Below are positions 60,828-64,000 of a DNA stretch of 64,000 nt, piece by piece. Origin of the DNA: Enoplolaimus lenunculus (lineage: Eukaryota; Nematoda; Enoplea; Enoplida; Thoracostomopsidae); NCBI GenBank assembly GCA_030248215.1, contig JASANG010003260.1:186001-250000 (forward strand), written 5' to 3'. Under the pieces are notes generated by a model, which did not search any database, was not told where the DNA came from, and saw nothing but the letters and a program-made list of their open reading frames with translations. Numbering within the stretch: the stretch's first letter is position 1; the number at the start of each line of letters is the position of its first letter. Both the position numbers and the translations under genes were made by a program.

Positions 60828-61304
60828 GTAAGTAAATTTTATGAACGGTGTCACTGTATAATTCCTTGCTCGTTTAATTCCTCCTTATGGGCGCTACGAT
60901 CTATGCCCATATTGTCAATAGTGGTGCAGTTATTTTCTTACAGTATTTATAACACCATTCAACCTTATCCACAACACAGCAGTGTTTCTTAAAATTAAGA
61001 ATACCGGAACCGCGTTTTGTTATTGTTTCAGACGATTATAAGATTTTGATAGAGTCTATAGTATGTACTAGGCCAAACTAACATAATTAATGGATAGTCT
61101 TATTCAGCTAATGACAACGTTTTGATGCAAGCTATGTACACAGTTGTTTGCTTAGTGCAATTATTATTTTTGAGTTACTCCTTTTCTGTTGTTGTTTTTA
61201 ATCGACTGGGTTTAACTGTACCACGAAGTCTTCTAATATTTATTACGATTGACGTTGGTTATAAGTTAAGCAGTACCATAGAGCCCTTGATGAAAATTTC
61301 GCTG
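60828..61304. other. Intron sequence, nothing recognised
   Basis: AT-rich; no exon completing the phase-2 junction of the Tudor gene could be supported. Confidence 0.5.
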
Positions 61305-61378
61305 CGGATGCGATGGGTCTCGAACCCGCGACGTACAGAGTACCGGTCCGTTGCTCTAATCATCTGAGCGACGCAATC
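61305..61378 (-). tRNA. tRNA-like sequence, probably a pseudogene or SINE head
   Basis: On the minus strand 74 bases fold in part as a tRNA. The D arm is GCTCAGATGATTAGAGC. The anticodon arm ACGGA-CCGGTAC-TCTGT would give GGT (threonine). The T arm contains GGGTTCGAGACCC. The acceptor GATTGCG/CGCATCC has two mismatches, the T stem has one mismatch and one wobble at its base, and base 33 is C rather than T. It is therefore unlikely to be a working gene. Confidence 0.5.
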
Positions 61379-61727
61379 ATGCCGTAAGTTGAAACTTATG
61401 CATGCTTAAGCGGATCCAAAAATTGATCTGATTACTCGGGTTTTTGCATAATATTTAAAAAAACAAGTAACTGGTCATAGTATACAAACAATACAAAATT
61501 TTATTAGAATACATTATATTATATAGTCTTGAAAATGACGTCAGAAATAATGCCAGTTGCAGCTGCAAGCCGTAAAATCCAGTTTCGTCTTATTTTCAAC
61601 GGGTTATTAGAGGTAGCACGAATTGGAAATCCATATTCAGGCATGGGAAAGACAAATTTTAGAACTATTTATTCACTACGATAATGTGAAAGCACCAACG
61701 TGGTCGAAGGTCAAGTTCTGATATACC

Positions 61728-61898
61728 AAGGTGTGGCCCATGTTACTTTGACGGGCATCCAGGTTTCTGGTAGGTCCATAAAAGAGTAGGTTTACATTCT
61801 AGATTACATGTTTCGCTTAAGCTTAGGCTTAGGCTTAGGAATACATTTAATCTTGTGTTACGTCCCTTAAACTAACATTGGCCCACAAGGGGCGGCGG
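61728..61898. mobile_element. TTAGGC element, family 2, complete
   Basis: Starts GTGGCCCATGTTACTTTGACG and ends CTAACATTGGCCCAC, an inverted pair, with TTAGGCTTAGGCTTAGG inside and GGTTTCTGG near the left. It is the clearest copy of this family. Confidence 0.75.
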
Positions 61899-62095
61899 TG
61901 AAAACGTAAAGCATTCGGCGAACAGCATATTTTATTTTGAATTATAGTGAACGAGCATTAATTCAGTATGCAGTGGAACATTTATTTGCAATTTCTGTTT
62001 CGGTGAAAAAACTAACAACACTAATTTTAACGTAACAAAAATCGTGAATTTCAATGTTAACATTAAAACACTTTCGATGCTGTAAAAATCACGGT

Positions 62096-62291
62096 ATCGC
62101 GACAATTCGTCACCCGACCACCCGTCAACCGACCCACCGGTCAACCGGCAACTTGTAATCCGAAATTTCATCAACTCAATAACTTGTCGCCCATCAGTTG
62201 TTGTATGCTTAGGCTTAGGATTACGCTTAGATTTATTAATAGGCTTTAGAACACTGGTAGGCGACAAGGTGTCGGGCAACGAGCTATCGTA
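62096..62291. mobile_element. MITE with CGACAATTCGT ends, copy 2
   Basis: Starts TATCGCGACAATTCGTCACC and ends CGGGCAACGAGCTATCGTAGA, with CTTAGGCTTAGGATTACGC inside. Same family as 8112-8330. Confidence 0.65.
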
Positions 62292-62885
62292 GATTCATAT
62301 ATCACAGTCCACATTTTGCAACCATATACGCCAATGTTATACGTATATATATAGTATGTACATAACGCCGGTCAAATGAACTGTCCTTATAAATTTATTG
62401 CTGTCATACAAGGGCCAGCCCAGTGGTGGAATAACGGTCAGAAACGTGTTTCTGGTTTTTTGTCTAGACGCTTTTAGAAACTTTTTCAGTTGGTTACACA
62501 AGGTCGCCGTTCGCACGTTAACGTTGGAATTTATGAAATCTTGGGTACGCCTCTATTTGCTTATATGCGTCATGTTACAATTAAACATTTGCGCACAGTT
62601 TCGCCCCACAGGTTTAGGTAAAGAATTAGGGAAACGTATATGCTTAGGGGCTTTACCGTACATATATGACAAGTGGTACAAGAGCCCACAAATTTCACAT
62701 GCCGGTCAAATAGTTGTTGGGTTTATGTTAACCTTGCTTTCGCTACGTAAATGGCGAAATAAGAGCTACCAGAGCTGTAATTGTTGTATATATCTCAAGC
62801 TATTAGAATTAAGGTCCTAGACGCTATAGACAATTTCGTAAACAGGACGTGGCGATAATTTGTCACAACAGTGTGGGCTAATGTA
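62292..62885. other. Spacer with a 140-codon open frame of unclear meaning
   Basis: An open frame at 62398-62820 has no recognised family and no Tudor features. I treat it as unproven. Confidence 0.4.
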
Positions 62886-63072
62886 AAGAACAGGTGCGGA
62901 ACAGTATTATAAGCATATTTCTAACTTAAGCCTAAGCCTATGCAAAAGAATGAGCATATTCTTGAACCTAAACCTAAGCTTAAGCCAAGCAAAAAAATTA
63001 GAGTCTAAAGCTTACGCTTACTCTATTGCAGTCCCACAGAAAAACGTTCCGCCCTTGATCTTTACATGGGCA
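62886..63072. mobile_element. TTAGGC element, family 1, complete
   Basis: Starts GTAAAGAACAGGTGCGGAACAG and ends CGTTCCGCCCTTGATCTTTACATGG, an inverted pair, with a degenerate CCTAAG array between. Opposite orientation to 18156-18461. Confidence 0.75.
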
Positions 63073-63237
63073 ACAGTGTGTAACAAGTAAGGTTTCAAAT
63101 TTCTGAACGGCTGAAGAATCCATGTATAACAACACACTTTGTATCAAAAATCACAATGCGACGGGGTAGGAGTATACATAAAAAGAGATAAAAGGATATA
63201 TCGCCTCAAGAAAACAACACTTTTAATTGGGTCTAGG

Positions 63238-63480
63238 CAGGTTGCAACCGGAATTTCGGTTCCGGTTCCGGCATTTTATCACCTTCTTTAGCGGAACTAA
63301 AAATTCCGGTATTAAAATTTTGTCGCGAGACATTAAGATATTTTACAAAAAAATGACGATAAAAATTTTATAGATTTCATTAATATACGTAGTATGCAAA
63401 CCTTCACAATCGCCGAAAATAAACCATCAAATGTAGCAGAGTTGCAATCGGAAGTAAATTTTGTCGGATCGTGGTAACGC
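63238..63480. mobile_element. hAT-like CAGGTTGCAACCGG element, incomplete
   Basis: Starts CAGGTTGCAACCGGAATTTC with CGGTTCCGGTTCCGG. A CAGAGTTGCAATCGGAAG block at about 63437 suggests a second, nested or broken end. The right terminus is not clear. Confidence 0.5.
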
Positions 63481-63602
63481 GCCTGGACGGAGACATGTTT
63501 CTACAATTGACAGAAGGCTATAATAGTATAGTAATGGTAGCTGCTTGTGAAATAGTCTTTAATTAATAATAATACACTAGAATTCTATCGAACACTATTA
63601 AG

Positions 63603-63987
63603 CAGGGTGCAACCGTAATTCCGGTTCCGGTATTTTTTCACCTTTCGGTTCCGGTAAATTTTTACCGGATTTAAAAATTCCGGTGTTATAATTTGCCCGT
63701 TTTCTTAACTTTGCTAATTTTTAAGAATGTCTTTTGAAAGCCACTTGTACTCCGAATATAAGCCATTGATGGTGGATTTCACTTCAGTCGATGATGAAAA
63801 TCTAAAATACATCAAATAAAATAAATACCTATGTTCGACTAAGGTTATTTCACAAATACTAGAGCAAAAAATAAGATTAAAATGAAATTTTTGGTGAAAT
63901 ACATTTTTCACTTTCCGGTTCCGGTTCCGGTAAAATTTTCAAATTCCGGTTCCGGTTCCGGTAAATTGTAATTCCGGTTGCACCCTG
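63603..63987. mobile_element. hAT-like CAGGGTGCAACC element with perfect 8-bp duplication
   Basis: A 385-bp unit starting CAGGGTGCAACCGTAATTCC and ending GGAATTACAATTTACC-type inverted DNA up to GGTTGCACCCTG. It is flanked by perfect CTATTAAG duplications at 63595-63602 and 63988-63995. CGGTTCCGG repeats lie inside. It is the youngest-looking member of the family here. No transposase. Confidence 0.9.
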
Positions 63988-64000
63988 CTATTAAGGAATG

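Noticed and set aside
62398-62820. 140-codon open frame as a further gene or Tudor exon
   Set aside because: No Tudor or SN-like motif, no recognised family and no matching splice phase for the preceding phase-2 exon.

Overview
The window is animal nuclear DNA: AT-rich, with genes split into many small exons by GT-AG introns and a very high load of short repeats. It looks like an invertebrate. The hexamer TTAGGC, which nematodes use at telomeres, is abundant, but here it lies inside transposon-like units, so it does not fix the phylum. No bacterial, organellar or ribosomal DNA was seen.

Four genes can be supported, all on the + strand. (1) At 65-247 there is a possible last exon of an unrecognised gene. 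(2) At 6351-16405 there is a complete astacin-family zinc metalloprotease of 273 codons in six exons, with signal peptide, pro-segment and RQKR processing site. A 7.15 kb intron in it holds a GC-rich block with a 178-bp tandem repeat and an LTR-like promoter. (3) At 23369-32690 there is a second astacin, followed by two C-type-lectin-like domains; its signal-peptide exon was not found. (4) At 38207-44400 there is a clear DCAF7/WDR68 WD40 adaptor in eight exons, lacking only the initiator exon. (5) At 46936-60827 there are 18 phase-consistent exons (1285 codons) of a large Tudor protein resembling RNF17/TDRD4. It has a coiled coil, a long disordered linker and two extended Tudor domains, and it is open at both ends.

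The rest is repeat-rich. The families I could define by terminal inverted repeats and target duplications are: a TA-flanked 255-265 bp element carrying a tRNA-like sequence (three good copies and one worn); a TA-flanked ~440 bp element starting CTGTAGTGACCC; palindromic CACTGCAAAA and CACTGTAAA elements; 460 bp TTA-flanked elements ending in GGGGATCCACGTTATAAC-like TIRs, with one 1.5 kb relative directly upstream of the first astacin gene; hAT-like elements with CAGGGTGCAACCGG ends and 8-bp duplications; CGACAATTCG and TAGGCCAATC elements; and units containing TTAGGC arrays. Several are nested, which gives relative ages. Many sit in introns of the astacin-lectin, DCAF7 and Tudor genes.

The genes do not form a pathway. 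The two astacins are paralogues with conserved intron phases and lie about 7 kb apart. DCAF7 is a general scaffold for kinases and CUL4 ligases. The Tudor protein points to germline small-RNA biology.
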